Shown: piece after piece, positions 6,468-13,976 of the stretch
How positions within the stretch are numbered: position 1 is the first letter of the stretch
Layout of the letters: each line of letters begins with the position of its first letter
Assembly: GCF_004634215.1 (NCBI RefSeq)
Contig: NZ_SMMH01000044.1
Coordinates: 1 to 19,644 of the forward strand
Reading direction: 5' to 3'
Length of the DNA stretch: 19,644 bases
DNA from: Deinococcus fonticola
Lineage (GTDB): Bacteria > Deinococcota > Deinococci > Deinococcales > Deinococcaceae
Notes under the pieces: model-generated
Told to the model about the DNA's origin: nothing
Seen by the model: the letters and a program-made list of their open reading frames with translations, nothing else
The model's database searches: none
Program-made: the position numbers and the translations under genes

Positions 6468-8273
6468 TTAGGTGCTGACGTCGGCTGGGGTTCTGGCGAG
6501 GATCAGGGTGAGGCCAGTCAGCCCCTTGCCCCTGGCGGGCAGGTAGTTGACGGTCAGGGTCTGCGGCGGGTAGCCCGTCAGCAGGTGCCACTCGCCGGCC
6601 TGCGCGACGGTCTCTGCTCCCTGCGTCAGATTGGTTCTGATCTGCGTCTCTGCCTGTTGGTACGCCGTGACGGCGGTGCTCTTCGCCTCCACGACCATCA
6701 GGCACCACATGTCCCAGCCCGTGGTCGGCAGCTGGAACTGGAGCTGCCAGTAGCCGTCGCCCGCGTTCCCGATCGCCTCGTACCACGGTTCGCTCAGGTC
6801 GCCTGCCGTCTGGGTGAAGCTGGTCAGGTCGGTCAGGGTTGCTGTGCTGGGCTGCAACTGCACCAGCTCGCGCGCCTGGGTCGCCCAGTAGGCCATGACG
6901 GGCGCGGCCTCCCGCTGCCGCACGCCGTAACGCCTGCGCGAGGGGTAGCCGGGGTTGCTGGCGGGCAACTCGGTCAGTGGCTGGCCGGCTGCATCAAGGG
7001 TCGGGTCGGCCGCGCTCTGCAGCCAGACTGCGCTGGCGTCATAGCTGATCAGCTTGCGGCCGTTCACGGTGGGCGTCACGCTGCCGAGCTCACCTGCGAA
7101 GAGCAGCGGCCGGACGCTCTCGACGGGTACCCGCCAGATGTTGCTGCCGATCTTCTGCGAGGGCCCCGCGACCTTGACCTTGTCCCGGGTGACGTCCGGG
7201 AGCGCGGTCGTCAGGTCGGCGTCCGGCGCCTCCAGCTCGTCCAGCCAGGCCTGCACGCGCGCCAGCCGGCCATCCCGCACGGCGAGGTAGCCGGGGGGCG
7301 GGGTGGGTCTGGCGGTCGTGACGTTGCAGGTGGCGAGGTAGACTCGCGGTTCCATCGTGGAACCGATGACATTGCCGTCCAGGTCGATGTCGGTGGCGAT
7401 GGTCGCCTGCTCGATCCGCAGGGACACGCTGGCCTGCCCGTCATTGCCGAAGTGCCAGCTGGCGTTCTCGAACTCGAGGCGCAGGTGGATGCGCCAGCCC
7501 GCCTCGAGCAGCTCGACCGCGTACCCGAGGGTCGGCTCGGCCGCAGCGATGCCCGGCAGCCCGGTGTCGGGGAGGGGGCCGCCGTTGTACGCCAGGCCCA
7601 GGTCGCTGATGATGACCTGGTTGTCGTCCGCGCCGCTTGCCGTTGCGCTCAGGTTCAGCAGGTAGGTGTCAGTGGTGCCGCCCTGCTCGGCGATGACGGC
7701 GTGCTGCAGGTGATCCTCCCCCGTGCCCTCCACCTCGAGCGCGACGACGCGCCAGCCGAGCGCCTTCAGCCACACGGTGCCGTAGTGGTTGCCGTCAGCG
7801 CCCGGCCAGCTGTTGCCGGGGCCGGTGCGGTAAGCGGGAATGACCTGCAGGTAGCGCACGGTGTTGCTGCCTGTGGGTATCCAGTTGCCGCGCTGCCCGA
7901 GCCCGGCCTCCCCGGCGCCTGACTCGCTGATGTCCCGGATCGTGGTGCCGATACGAAACTCGGGGTGCCGCACCGGCCACTTCCTGATGTGCGGCATGGT
8001 GAAAGGGCGGGGCCTGCTCGCGCGCAGCCTGCGCCGCCTGAAGGTCGGCACGGGCATGAGCTGCTGCGGCTGGCGTCCGGGCGGCACCTCGCCATGGCAG
8101 CCGACCAGGGTCGTTTCTCCCAGTCCAAAGTCGCCAGGCGCCTGGTAGCGGCGGCCCCGCTCGTCGATGAAGCCGCCGACGATGCGCTCGACAACGTAGT
8201 GCTCGGTCGGCGTGCACTCCGTCTGGCACGGGTCGCAGCAGTCTATGCAGCAGCGGTCACCATCAGTCCCCAT
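6468..8273 (-). CDS. Large tail-tip/baseplate protein with N-terminal cysteine cluster
   Basis: The 601-aa product begins MGTDGDRCCIDCCDPCQTEC, with six Cys (8, 9, 12, 13, 16, 20) in 13 residues, suggestive of a metal or Fe-S site. The rest is a long, soluble, beta-rich protein with many Trp/Tyr and Pro/Gly loops and no recognised enzyme motif. The frame is open to 8504, but that extension is Arg-rich shadow. ATG 8273 with GGGGGGTGG just before it, overlapping the 59-aa ORF, is the better start. It sits between the hub gene and the small baseplate genes, so it is likely a tail-tip or central fibre component. Confidence 0.7.
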   Translation of the reverse strand: MGTDGDRCCIDCCDPCQTECTPTEHYVVERIVGGFIDERGRRYQAPGDFGLGETTLVGCHGEVPPGRQPQQLMPVPTFRRRRLRASRPRPFTMPHIRKWPVRHPEFRIGTTIRDISESGAGEAGLGQRGNWIPTGSNTVRYLQVIPAYRTGPGNSWPGADGNHYGTVWLKALGWRVVALEVEGTGEDHLQHAVIAEQGGTTDTYLLNLSATASGADDNQVIISDLGLAYNGGPLPDTGLPGIAAAEPTLGYAVELLEAGWRIHLRLEFENASWHFGNDGQASVSLRIEQATIATDIDLDGNVIGSTMEPRVYLATCNVTTARPTPPPGYLAVRDGRLARVQAWLDELEAPDADLTTALPDVTRDKVKVAGPSQKIGSNIWRVPVESVRPLLFAGELGSVTPTVNGRKLISYDASAVWLQSAADPTLDAAGQPLTELPASNPGYPSRRRYGVRQREAAPVMAYWATQARELVQLQPSTATLTDLTSFTQTAGDLSEPWYEAIGNAGDGYWQLQFQLPTTGWDMWCLMVVEAKSTAVTAYQQAETQIRTNLTQGAETVAQAGEWHLLTGYPPQTLTVNYLPARGKGLTGLTLILARTPADVST

Positions 8274-8422
8274 CTGCCACCCCCCATGTCGAACGCGGTC
8301 ACCTCGGTGCCAAGCGCCAGGTCGACGTCGTACTTGCCGATGATCGTCCTGCCGTCGTCGCAGGCGACCTTGAAGAGCAGCCCGGCGAGCCGCTCGAAGA
8401 CGACGCCGGTCACTCTGTCCAT
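8243..8422 (-). CDS. 59-aa phage ORF overlapping both neighbours
   Basis: The product MDRVTGVVFERLAGLLFKVACDDG... is 59 aa and is not recognised. It overlaps the end of the hub gene by 13 nt and the start of the 601-aa gene by 31 nt, yet its residue mix is natural (VTGVVFERLAGLLFKVACDDG, GTEVTAFDMGGGRWGLMV) and beta-rich. It fills what would otherwise be a gap between two genes. GAGGAG lies about 12 nt upstream of the ATG. Translation is probably coupled to the hub gene. A small tail-tip adaptor is a guess. Confidence 0.55.
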   Translation of the reverse strand: MDRVTGVVFERLAGLLFKVACDDGRTIIGKYDVDLALGTEVTAFDMGGGRWGLMVTAAA

Positions 8423-9321
8423 GTGAGCGTGTGCTCCTCTTTGTATGGCGCCTCCAGATCCTCGGCGTTGGCGGTGACGGTGACGCCCGTGATCGCGCCG
8501 CCACGGTCGAGCGCGGTAGGAACGAAGTAGGTACGCTGCTGGGTGCGCCTCGGTCCTCCGCGCAGCTGCTGCACCAGCCCAGATGCCTGCGTGACGGCCT
8601 GGATGCCCCTGAGCCAGTCGAACGTGATCGTCTCGGCCGGGCCGCTCATGGTGGTGAAGATCATGACCTCGGGCGTGGTGGTGAAGCTCGCCTCGCCTCC
8701 TGAAGTGCCCGCGAGGTTCCGCAGGCCGTCGTCGCTCTGGGGCGCCATCTCCGGCGGCCCGGCGTCCGGGGTCTCCTTCCTGCTGGTGTGCGGAATGGTG
8801 ACGTAGTAGCTGACGCCGCCGTCGTCGCCGTACACGGGCACTTCCACTGGCTCGTTGTGTTCCAGCACGGTGCTCCAGCCACCGCGCCGGTTCCGCTTCC
8901 AGGTCGTGATGTCGGTGGTGGTACGGCTGTAGATGACCGCGCCGTCCTTCAGGGTGTCCTGAACGGTCGTCACGCTCAGCATCCGCGCCCAGCCGCCCTC
9001 GGTCCAGGTCTTGCGGCTGGTGACGGTGGTGCGGCTGGCATAGACGCTGAGGTCAAGCGGCGGGTCAAGCACCGGCGGGGTGCCGACGATCTCGCTGCTG
9101 GTCTCGGTGATGGCCTTGCTGCCCGTGCTCACGCGCCTGGTGCCGAGCATGCCGTAGCTGTAGTCGGTGTTGCTGTAGTCGCGAGTGCGGGCCTTCAGCT
9201 CGGTGACCTTGCCATCATCGGCGACGATGTGGATGGGCCGCACGCTGGTCGTCTCGCGCCCGGCCTGCACCTCGCAGTGGGCCTGCTTCTCCTTCCACTC
9301 GCGCACCTCCTGGTAGCCCAC
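8410..9321 (-). CDS. C-terminal part of the hub-like tail protein (after an in-frame stop)
   Basis: This 303-aa frame is exactly in register with the gene ending at 9385. The intervening codons 9384-9322 also read like protein (ELAADDRWETTETTDDIQAD), so both pieces probably were one 571-aa protein. It has a Lys/Glu-rich helical start (GYQEVREWKEKQAHCEVQAG), a Thr-rich beta region with Trp (TTDITTWKRNRRGGWSTVLEH), and a C-terminus GVTVTANAEDLEAPYKEEH. The only early start codon is GTG 9321, which has no convincing Shine-Dalgarno, so separate translation is doubtful. It may be a dead fragment or made by stop read-through. Confidence 0.6.
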   Translation of the reverse strand: MGYQEVREWKEKQAHCEVQAGRETTSVRPIHIVADDGKVTELKARTRDYSNTDYSYGMLGTRRVSTGSKAITETSSEIVGTPPVLDPPLDLSVYASRTTVTSRKTWTEGGWARMLSVTTVQDTLKDGAVIYSRTTTDITTWKRNRRGGWSTVLEHNEPVEVPVYGDDGGVSYYVTIPHTSRKETPDAGPPEMAPQSDDGLRNLAGTSGGEASFTTTPEVMIFTTMSGPAETITFDWLRGIQAVTQASGLVQQLRGGPRRTQQRTYFVPTALDRGGAITGVTVTANAEDLEAPYKEEHTLTWTE

Positions 9322-9373
9322 CTCGTCGGCCTGGATGTCGTCGGTCGTCTCGGTGGTCTCCCAGCGGTCGTCT

Positions 9374-9401
9374 GCCGCGAGCTCTTACTGCTCCTCGCGG
9401 C
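9374..9401 (-). other. Stem-loop enclosing the in-frame TAA of the hub gene
   Basis: GCCGCGAG (minus 9401-9394) and CTCGCGGC (9381-9374) are perfect 8-bp complements, separated by a 12-nt loop that contains the TAA at 9387-9385. In the mRNA the stop codon would sit in the loop of a GC-rich hairpin. Whether this matters for recoding, or arose together with the mutation, cannot be told. Confidence 0.5.
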
Positions 9402-10125
9402 TGACACGGCCCTGCTGGACGGCCTGCGCCAGGATGGCCTGGACGCGGGTGCGGCGCTTGATCTGCTCCTCGGTCTCGGGCGGCGGCGTGGCGCTCTTCT
9501 CCTCCTGGCCCCTGACGTAGATCAGGCCTGGGACCGAGAGGGTGTCGCGGCTCTCCGCGTTCTGCTCGAAGGGCAGGTCGGCCGCCAGCTCGTCGGCCAG
9601 TGCGCCTCCGACCAGCACCCACCCGCCGGTCTCCGTCTCTGCCACGCTGTAGCCGAAGCCGCCGAGCAGGTACTCGAAGTATGCTGAGCGCTCGGTGAAG
9701 TTGAGGGCGGCGTCCAGCGGCACGTCCACAGGAGCGGCCAGAAGCCAGGCGGGCAGGCGATCCTTGCCTTCGAGGCCGGGCCAGTTGCGGTCGAGGTTCT
9801 CGCTGACAGAGTGCCCGACCAGCGGCACGAAGTCGGCAGCGACGGGGTTGCCCTGCTGGATGATCGGCAGGCTGGTGTCTCCGGTCTGGGGGTCGTAGGT
9901 GTAGGTGCCCACTGCGCGGTAGGGGCCGCGACGGCGGGTGTAGTTCTTGTCGCCGTACGTGACGGTCGCGTTGATGTACAGGTCGCGCGCGCTGGCGTGC
10001 GCCCGCTGATCGCCAGCGAGCAGCACCGTACCGGTCGCGCGGCTTCCATCCTCGGGATAGCTCAGGCTGAAGCTGATGATCTCCAGCTCGCGGGGCTCAG
10101 ACTGCAGCTCAAGCAGGTAGGGCAT
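9385..10125 (-). CDS. Baseplate hub-like tail protein, N-terminal part ending at an in-frame TAA
   Basis: The 246-aa product begins MPYLLELQSEPRELEIISFSL. An N-terminal beta domain (LYINATVTYGDKNYTRRRGPYRAVGTYTYD), a middle region with YFEYLLGGFGYSVAETETGGWVLVG and a charged helical end (TEEQIKRRTRVQAILAQAVQ) resemble the layout of tail-hub/late-control-type proteins; this is by general pattern, not a firm family match. The gene follows the 128-aa tail gene, with GAGGAGGTCCAC before ATG 10125. It stops at TAA while the same frame continues as coding-like sequence for another 324 codons, so the product is probably truncated. Confidence 0.65.
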   Translation of the reverse strand: MPYLLELQSEPRELEIISFSLSYPEDGSRATGTVLLAGDQRAHASARDLYINATVTYGDKNYTRRRGPYRAVGTYTYDPQTGDTSLPIIQQGNPVAADFVPLVGHSVSENLDRNWPGLEGKDRLPAWLLAAPVDVPLDAALNFTERSAYFEYLLGGFGYSVAETETGGWVLVGGALADELAADLPFEQNAESRDTLSVPGLIYVRGQEEKSATPPPETEEQIKRRTRVQAILAQAVQQGRVSREEQ

Positions 10126-10135
10126 GTGGACCTCC

Positions 10136-10522
10136 TCAGTACAGGATGGTGATGGTGAACTGGTACTCGGTGCCCTCCCGCTCGCCGTCCGTGGCGTAGG
10201 TCAGCTCCGGCTTGTCGACGATCATGCAGCGCTCGGCCTTGATGCCCTGACCGTCCGGCAGCACGCCCTGCGCCTCGATGGCGAACTCGGCACGCGTTGA
10301 CCACAGGTTGTAGATGCGGATCGCATCCTTCGTGTGGATCAGCTCCCCGCCCCCGTCGCACTCGAGCAGGCCGGGCCCCTGGTTAGGCAGGGCGACCGCG
10401 ACCATCTTGCCGTTGAGGGTGCGCCGAATGGTCACGCCACCCTCGCTTCCGCCGAGGCGCATCAGCGGTGCCCAGGTGAACCAGGCGCCGTCTACCTTGA
10501 GGTTGTTGTCGAGCCTTGCCAC
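10136..10522 (-). CDS. Tail protein between tape measure and hub genes
   Basis: This 128-aa protein (MARLDNNLKVDGAWFTWAP...) starts at GTG 10522, one nt after the tape measure stop, with GGGAGG just upstream inside the tape measure end. The sequence is beta-rich with few charged helices and has no enzyme motif. In siphoviruses this position is often taken by the distal tail protein or another tail-tip ring protein, but 128 aa is short for a classical Dit. It could be a distal-tail-like or chaperone protein. The function is inferred from order only. Confidence 0.65.
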   Translation of the reverse strand: MARLDNNLKVDGAWFTWAPLMRLGGSEGGVTIRRTLNGKMVAVALPNQGPGLLECDGGGELIHTKDAIRIYNLWSTRAEFAIEAQGVLPDGQGIKAERCMIVDKPELTYATDGEREGTEYQFTITILY

Positions 10523-10523
10523 T

Positions 10524-13456
10524 TCAGCCTCCCTTCGCGGCCGTCTTCAGCCCCTTGCGCTGGGCACAGTCGAGGATGGTCCCGACCGCTCCGGCCACCC
10601 TCGCGGGCGCGGGCTGGCTGACGCTGTTGATGACGATGGTGTTGTTGGTCATGATGGTCGGTGCAGCTGCTCCAGCCGCCGTGACGGCCGCCCGCTCCAC
10701 ACTCAGGCGCTGGCGGCTCAGCTCGTCCAGCATGCTCTGCGCCGCCTGGGCACCGAACGCGACCGCGACGCTGTGCATCTGGTCGCGCAGAGCCGGGTCG
10801 ACCTTGATGGTCAGGGCACCGGGGTCCTTCTCGAGCAGCTGCGCGAAGGCGTCACTCGCCGACCTCACCTGCCCCTTCAGGCCTGCGCTCCGCTGTTCGG
10901 CAACAGCCAGTGCGCCGGTCAGGTCGAGCCCCAGGCCTTGACGGGAGAGGGTCTGGGCCAGGTCTTCGGCGTTCTGCTTGACCTTCTCGGCCCGCCGCTG
11001 GTAGGCGGCTTGCTGGGCTTCCTGGGTCTTGCGCATGGTCTCGGGGACGGTGCCCATCGCCTCAGCCTGCCGCTGGTAGGCGGACTGCTGGCGCTTGGCC
11101 GCGGTCTCGACGCCGGCTGCCTGGTTGTCCGCAGCCGCCTTGATGGCTCCGCTGGCTGCCTGGAACGCCTTGGCGCTCAGGTCGACAGCAGCGGCGTACT
11201 CAGGCGATCCAGCGCCGTACCTGGCGCGGGCGTCCTGGGCAGCCCTGAGGCTCTCGGTGTACTGCTGCTGAGCGCGTTGGGCGATCCTGTCCAGCGTGGC
11301 CTGATCCTTGCTCGCTTGCGCGAAGGTGTTTAGGCTGCTGTTCAGGCTGTCGACCGCGCTCTTCTGGGCCTCCCACTCGCTGCGCAGGCCTTCGAGCGCC
11401 TGCTGGGCGTCGCTGATGGCCTTGCTCTGGTTCTCGATGGCCTGGCTCACGCCTTCCGTCTCTGCCTCTGCGACCTTCATCTCGCCGTTGGTGCTCTTCA
11501 TGGCGGTGCGGTAGGCGGTCGTGGTGGCCTTGAGCTTGCTGAAGCTGGCATTGACGCGCTCGAGGGCATCGGCGGCGCGGCGGCTGGCGCTGGTGTCCAG
11601 GGCGTCCTGCCAGGTCTTCCGCAGCTCGGCGGTCTTCTCGGTCAGGTCGCGGCTGGCCTGCAGCAGCTGCTTCTGATCCTCCACCTGATCGCGCGACAGG
11701 TCCCGGATGCGCTGCTCTGCGGCAGTGCGCCCGTTCACGGCAGCGTTGATCTCGGTCTGAGCCCGCCCCTGCGAGCGGTAGAGCGCCTCCAGCTCGGCGT
11801 AGTAGGCGACCTGCTGCTGGGCGTCCTGAACCAGGGCCAGCCTGGCCTTCCTGCGATCGTTGGCGGCCGTGGCAGTCGAGAGCGCCAGCTCCAGCTGGGT
11901 GGCCTGCTGGTCACGGAGCGCCCCCAGTTCCTCGAGGCGGGCCTTGCGGCTCTCCTCGGTGCTGCTGGCGATGTTCCGCTGCAGCTCGGCGGCCTTGTCC
12001 AGATACTGGGCCCGCTCCGCTTCAGTGCGGGCCGAGGCGGCCATCCTGGTGTACTGCTCGGCCTCGACCGCGAGCGAGGCGCGGATGCTCGCCTCGAGGC
12101 TCTCGCGCAACTGGGCGTTGACGGTCAGACTGCGCTGGAACTCGGCGGCACTGCGGTAGCGCCCCTGCTCCTCGCTGGCCAGGCGCATGCGCTCGGCACG
12201 GTCAGCCTGCTCGGCATCCAGCAGGGCCTTGCGAGCGGCGATGATGGCCTTCTCGGCCTCGCGCTTCTCGGCGTCGGTGCCGTTGGTGCCAGCTTCGCGT
12301 GCCAGCGCCTGCCGCACTTCCAGCTCACGCTGAAGGGCAGCCAGGCCAGCCTGCCTCGCGGCGGCGGACTGCTGGTAGGTGGTGGCCTCATCGGCAGCGG
12401 CAGCAGCGCGGGCCTTGACCAGCTCCAGCTCCTCGACGGGCACGCGCAGGCGCTCGGCCCGGTCCTGACGCTCGGCCTCGGCGATGGCCACCTGTGCAGC
12501 CAGCACGTCCTTCTGCTTGCTCAGGTAGCCGGCCGGGTCCTCGGTCTGGTTGGTTGCCGCAAGGATGCCTTGCTTCAGAACCAACTCCTGCTTGAACAGT
12601 CCGATCAGGCTCTGCCGGGCCACCGCAGCCTGCGCGGCCGTCCTGGCATCAGCAAGGTTGGCCTCGACGCGAGCCTTGGCCAGCTCGACTCTTCCCAGGG
12701 CGAGGCTCGCCTGCTGCTCGCGTGCGGCCTTCTCCTGGTCCTTGAGGGCGGTGCTGGCCTCCCTGTTGGCGCCGGCCACGTCGGCGGCGTACCTGCCCGC
12801 CATGGCCTGCAAGTCCCGGCGGTAGGCACTGGTGAGCTGGTCGCGCTCGCCCCGGGTGACGCCGGGCTGGTTCAGGGCGTCGTTGAGCTCCTGCTGGCGC
12901 TTGAGCTTGCCCTGACGGTAGGCAGTGTTGATCTCGCCCAGCCTGGCATCCAGGGAGGCCTTGCTGTACTTCTGGACGACCGCCAGCTTGCGGGCCTCGT
13001 CCTGGCCGGCGTCGCGCAGCTCCTGCTCGCGGGCGCTGGAGAGCAGAGCCGAGCGGGCAGAGGCAAGCTCCTGCTCGGCCTTCAGGGTGGTGTCGGCCAC
13101 CGCGCGGGCGCGGTCACGGGACTCCTTGACGGCGTCCTGGCTCTTCTTCTGCTCGCTCTTGCGGTACTGCTCCAGATCCTGCTCAAGCTCCTGCCCACGC
13201 GTCTGGCGCAACCTGGCCGCGGCGGCCTTGATGCGTGCGACGGCCTGCGGGTCGCCGGCCACCTGCGCCACGCCTTCGCGCTCGCGCTTGTTGATGTCGG
13301 CGATGTCCTGCTCGGCACCGACGCGGATGTCCGCCGCGCCTCCCTTGAGCTTCCCGAGGGCACGGTTGGCGTCGCGCTCAATGCCCGCCACCAGATCGTC
13401 GACATAGGCGTCTGCGCCTGGGACGTCGTCCCAGGCGTCACCACTTTCGACAGGGG
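10524..13456 (-). CDS. Tape measure protein, N-terminus lost
   Basis: This is a very long, almost wholly helical protein rich in Ala, Glu, Gln and Arg, typical of phage tape measure proteins that set tail length and line the tail tube. At least 955 residues remain (first start-type codon GTG at 13391). The frame is open back to about 13456 (APVESGDAWDDVPGADAYVDDL) and there fuses to IS3-family DNA, so the true N-terminus is missing. A small repeat, SAYQRQAEAM and AAYQRRAEKV, occurs in the C-terminal third. No strong hydrophobic segment or lytic domain is seen in what remains. The C-terminus (PTIMTNNTIVINSVSQPAPARV) becomes beta-like, as expected where it meets the tail tip. At about 1.5 A per residue the remnant would span over 140 nm. 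Confidence 0.82.
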
Positions 13457-13705
13457 CACCTCCTTCAGCATGGCGTTGTCGAGCGACAGATCGGCCACCA
13501 GCTTCTTGAGTCGCTGGTTTTCGGCTTCCAATTGGCGGAATTTCCGAGTCTCGTCTTTGGTCATGCCGCCGTACTTGACCTTCCAGCGATAGATGGTCGT
13601 CATCGCGACTCCATGGAGTCGCGTCAGATCACTGATCGGCGTCCCCGCCTCAAGCTGGCCGAGGATGTCCAGAATCTGCTGCTCCGTGTACCGTTTGCCT
13701 TTCAT
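13457..13705 (-). pseudogene. IS3-family transposase OrfA, 3' end replaced by phage DNA
   Basis: MKGKRYTEQQILDILGQLEAG, a helix-turn-helix region (ISDLTRLHGVAMTTIYRWKVKYGG) and a leucine-zipper-like coiled coil ending DLSLDNAMLKEV are classical for IS3-family OrfA (about 90 aa). The usual ending LKEVLSKK is lost: after LKEV the frame runs into sequence that in another frame encodes tape measure residues, so any product would carry a nonsense tail. TTGGAGGCGC before ATG 13705 is a good Shine-Dalgarno. Without OrfB it cannot transpose itself, though the HTH portion could still be made. Confidence 0.75.
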
Positions 13706-13767
13706 GCGCCTCCAAGTGTGCTGCTGGATTTGCAATCAGACTGGCACCGAAATCAGGGGCAAGGTCA
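13457..13767 (-). mobile_element. IS3-family element B, left-end fragment
   Basis: On the minus strand a likely left terminal repeat TGACCTTGCCCCTGATTTCG starts at 13767; it resembles the IS2-type end containing TTGCCCCT and ATTTC. The OrfA start follows at 13705. IS sequence stops at about 13457, where the tape measure frame takes over, so OrfB and the right end are gone. The element lies inside fragment A (13768-13958). Confidence 0.7.
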
Positions 13768-13906
13768 GTATTGCCATGCGAATCCAGTAGCTCAGGGTGG
13801 AGCGTCCTATGCCGAGATCGCGGGCGATCTCGTCCACCGTGTGATCTGGTTGCGTGGCGAGTTGAATAGCCTGGCGTTTGAATTCGGCGCTGTGTTCCCA
13901 TGTGAC
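13736..13906 (-). pseudogene. IS3-family transposase OrfA fragment (element A)
   Basis: The frame reads TWEHSAEFKRQAIQLATQPD and continues with DEIARDLGIGRSTLSYWIR, the N-terminal helix-turn-helix of an IS3-family OrfA different from element B. The OrfA match ends after YWIR, where element B begins. The frame has no ATG: the nearest ATG (13901) is one base out of register, so a small indel near the start is likely. It is a non-functional remnant. Confidence 0.65.
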
Positions 13907-13958
13907 ACCTCAGTGTGATGGACGCAGTCCTTAACTGCGTCTACGCACAAAGGGGTCA
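13768..13958 (-). mobile_element. IS3-family element A, left-end fragment interrupted by element B
   Basis: The candidate left end is TGACCCCTTTGTGCG (minus, from 13958), about 57 nt before the OrfA start region. The element is cut at about 13767 by element B, giving a nested IS structure. The outer end lies only 18 nt before the XPB-like start codon. The boundary is placed by the TG rule and position, without a visible right end. Confidence 0.5.
13921..13941. other. Perfect 8-bp hairpin in the IS-A leader
   Basis: GACGCAGT (13921-13928) and ACTGCGTC (13934-13941) pair perfectly around a CCTTA loop. It lies just upstream of the XPB operon promoter region and inside the presumed IS end. It may be an IS-leader hairpin or a weak transcription barrier; there is no T-run on either side. 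Confidence 0.45.
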
Positions 13959-13964
13959 ACCCAC

Positions 13965-13976
13965 TAAGCTAAAGGG
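13965..13976 (+). promoter_or_regulatory. Leaderless-type -10 element of the XPB operon
   Basis: TAAGCT (13965-13970) fits TANNNT and ends 6 nt before ATG 13977, so transcription would start at or next to the A of the ATG. AAAGGG directly before the ATG is too close to act as a Shine-Dalgarno. The -35 region would fall within IS fragment A (about 13942-13947, TACGCA, a poor match). Leaderless genes with this spacing are common in Deinococcus. Confidence 0.5.

Larger units (their letters stand above)
498..13456 (-). mobile_element. Prophage remnant: tail and lysis genes of a siphovirus-like phage
   Basis: About 16 collinear minus-strand genes overlap or sit within a few dozen nt of one another, in the order tape measure, tail-tip/hub, baseplate, fibres, lysis. 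This order is standard for long, non-contractile-tailed phages. No capsid, portal, terminase, integrase, repressor or replication gene is present, and the tape measure gene is cut at its 5' end by IS DNA at about 13457. The region is therefore a deleted, presumably defective prophage, unless the missing half lies elsewhere. A tailocin-like use of the remaining genes is unlikely with a broken tape measure and hub. Confidence 0.85.

Noticed and set aside
6441..7922. 493-aa plus-strand open frame antisense to the tail-tip gene
   Set aside because: It is rich in Gly, Arg, Val and Ala without domain structure, has no ribosome site, and lies opposite a well-supported tail gene; it is an open frame produced by high third-position GC.
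498..13456. Possible tailocin or phage-tail-like injection system
   Set aside because: There is no contractile sheath, tube or spike gene and no AAA ATPase, and the tape measure and hub genes are broken; a decayed siphovirus prophage explains the region better.
13082..13460. C-terminal extension of the IS3 OrfA frame to 217 aa
   Set aside because: After LKEV the frame is Arg/Ser/Pro-rich nonsense overlapping the tape measure coding sequence in another frame; it is a chimera, not a real domain.
10314..13592. Long plus-strand open frames across the tape measure gene
   Set aside because: They consist of Leu/Gly/Arg-rich shadow of Ala/Gln/Glu codons in the coiled coil and contain no motifs.
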